From Alentia gelatinosa (lineage: Eukaryota; Annelida; Polychaeta; Phyllodocida; Polynoidae), in NCBI GenBank assembly GCA_950022655.1, contig OX465584.1, positions 6,085,694-6,149,693 on the forward strand: 64,000 nucleotides of DNA. Reading direction: 5' to 3'. The notes beneath the pieces were generated by a model. It made no database searches. It was not told the origin of the DNA and saw only the letters and a program-made list of their open reading frames with translations. Position numbers and translations under genes: made by a program. This document shows positions 62,740 to 64,000 of the stretch, piece after piece; position 1 is the stretch's first letter, and every line of letters starts with the position of its first letter.

Positions 62740-63160
62740 GGGTGGCGGCCACCAACCACGACAAGGATACAACAAGCACAGACAAGGAAGTTCCAATCGG
62801 TGCTTGTTGCAGCCTTGTCTTAAGTAGGGGGGCTTTATGACAGCGTTGTCTGGGTGTGTCGGGAAGTGCACGCTCCACCAAAATCTTTAATCGTAGACCT
62901 CTGTGACACACTCCCGACATGCCATGACACTCTGTGACAAAGGTCCAGTTGTGGGAAAGATCGAACATGTTCGATATTGTCGTATCCTTGTCGGAAGGTC
63001 TCCTGACAAGCTTCCAGTGTGGCCTTGTTGTAGCCTTGTCATAGACTCTTGTTGGGAGCTGGGGTCCACCAACCACGACAAGGCCTCCAATCGTAGGCCA
63101 ATTGTGGACCTTCTCGGGAAGCCATTGTCATAGTCTTGTCTTGGTTGGTGGACGCCCCCC
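62740..63160 (-). mobile_element. Family B MITE with TTAA flanks
   Basis: GGGTGGCGGCCACCAACCAC to TTGGTTGGTGGACGCCCCCC, bordered by TTAA on both sides (62736-62739, 63161-63164). ATCGAACATGTTCGAT at about 62960-62975. Confidence 0.85.
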
Positions 63161-63162
63161 TT

Positions 63163-63335
63163 AAAGGGGGGTATCCACCTACTACGATTTGGGCATCGTG
63201 AGCGTATCGGAGAGGTTCCTGATGATGAATTACATCGCGTTTGGAAGAAAGGTTATCTCGTATATGTAGTAATGAATCAAGTTTCCCCGAGGTACTCTAC
63301 GATAGATACCAATGCACTACGATGAAAAAGATCCA
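63163..63335 (+). mobile_element. Family T terminus
   Basis: It starts AAAGGGGGGTATCCACCTAC followed by TACGATTTGGGC, a terminus related to A, B and N. Its right end was not found. Confidence 0.5.
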
Positions 63336-63339
63336 TCAT

Positions 63340-63700
63340 AGACCTCGTATCTATTTGCCGCCGAAAACGGCAGGGATGTTTTTGAGACTCCCTAAAGGTC
63401 TGTCGGTGGTGTAACTGACTGTATATCAGTATCAATTTGTTAGGGAGGGTGCAGTGTGTGCGCTGTCTCGTCTGTATTTTCACCGAGATTTCTGTGAGGA
63501 AATTTGTCCGTGGTGTCCTTGTTACATTGATAGAATTCGCGGTAAAATAATCGGTAAAATCCTCTGCAGTTCTTCTTCCCATTCACCGATCTGGCGTCAG
63601 TGTTACCGAAAAATCGATCGGTGGTTCCTGACTGGAATTCGGTTGAGAATAATCGGCCAATGGAAACGGGCTGATAGGTATTCTGCAATTTCCAAACATG
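63340..63700. mobile_element. Family E element (left end diverged)
   Basis: AAACGGCAGGGATGTTTTTG, GTCTGTCGGTGGTGTAACTG and CACCGATCTGGCGTCAGTGT, ending ATCGGCCAATGGAAACGGGC. Confidence 0.65.
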
Positions 63701-63708
63701 TGGACTAA

Positions 63709-63943
63709 AAGCCTGTTTCCATTGGTCTACAAAACGGCGGGGATTTTGGGAGAGCTTCTAAAAGTATGTAGTTGGTGCCGCCGACTGTACGTCGATATCA
63801 ATCTGCAGTGAATACACTTTCCACTGTATTGTCCTGGTAGTCCGTCGCCTGGAGTCACCTGGCGTTGGTGTCCCCCAAAAAATCTCTCGGTGGTGCCTGA
63901 CTGCAGATCGGTGCCGAATAGTCGGACAAGGAAACGGTCTTTA
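63709..63943. mobile_element. Family E element, complete
   Basis: AAAGCCTGTTTCCATTGG and GACAAGGAAACGGTCTTTA are inverted ends. Inside are GTTGGTGCCGCCGACTGTAC and CTGACTGCAGATCGGTGCCG. Confidence 0.75.
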
Positions 63944-64000
63944 TCGGAGACAATCATAGAGCATCGGTATCCTTTCGTAGGATTCTCTGATGCAGAAATA

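Overview
This is a gene-poor stretch of a eukaryotic, almost certainly metazoan, nuclear genome. The evidence is GT-AG introns, CpG-rich promoter-like islands with NRF-1, ETS, CRE, E-box and NF-Y type motifs, long minisatellites, non-LTR retrotransposon tails, and a very high density of non-autonomous DNA transposons, many nested. No bacterial-style gene organisation is present. The repeat load and the Crypton-type gene would suit a marine invertebrate such as a mollusc, annelid, lancelet or similar, but the species cannot be fixed from sequence alone. No tRNA, rRNA or CRISPR array was recognised.

The only recognisable protein gene is at 56.8-58.7 kb on the minus strand. It is a multi-exon tyrosine-recombinase gene of the Crypton / DUF3504 (KIAA1958-ZMYM-QRICH1) type. 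Several frame breaks make it a probable pseudogene. Two short candidate first coding exons (8609-8645 and 48838-48900) sit directly downstream of promoter-like islands. Most other open frames arise in tandem repeats or transposon hairpins.

The rest is a mosaic of repeats. (1) One set of MITE-like families has terminal inverted repeats built on CCACCWACYACGAY (called A, B, N and T here), with further families C, D, E, J, O, P and S. (2) At least seven sequence-divergent families (F, G, H, I, K, L, M) share one two-part architecture: a long hairpin ending in GRAAAC/GTTTYC-like sequence, followed by a second module framed by short inverted repeats of the form TTAT..NNACC / GGTNN..ATAA. This is the best candidate in the window for an undescribed element superfamily. 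(3) Tandem arrays: 29-bp (10.5 kb), 72-bp (20.8 kb), 54-bp (24.9 kb), 30-bp (29.9-31.3 kb), 7-bp (31.6 kb), 29-bp G-rich (40.4 kb), 41-bp (42.6 kb), about 190-bp (59.4 kb) and an 18/22-bp C-rich array (60.9 kb).

Layout: 0-10 kb, A, E and O elements, three retrotransposon tails and two CpG islands. 10-16 kb, the 29-bp array then L, H, A, E and C elements. 16-24 kb, the deepest nests (B in A, D in C, G in H, O in E). 24-33 kb, minisatellites, an NRF-1-type promoter and a B/N nest. 33-40 kb, G, I, J, S, F, L and H elements. 40-49 kb, G-rich and 41-bp arrays with four promoter-like islands. 49-56 kb, K, F, H and G elements and two more islands. 56-59 kb, the recombinase gene. 59-64 kb, arrays and C, I, B and E elements. 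Family letters are local labels, not database names.
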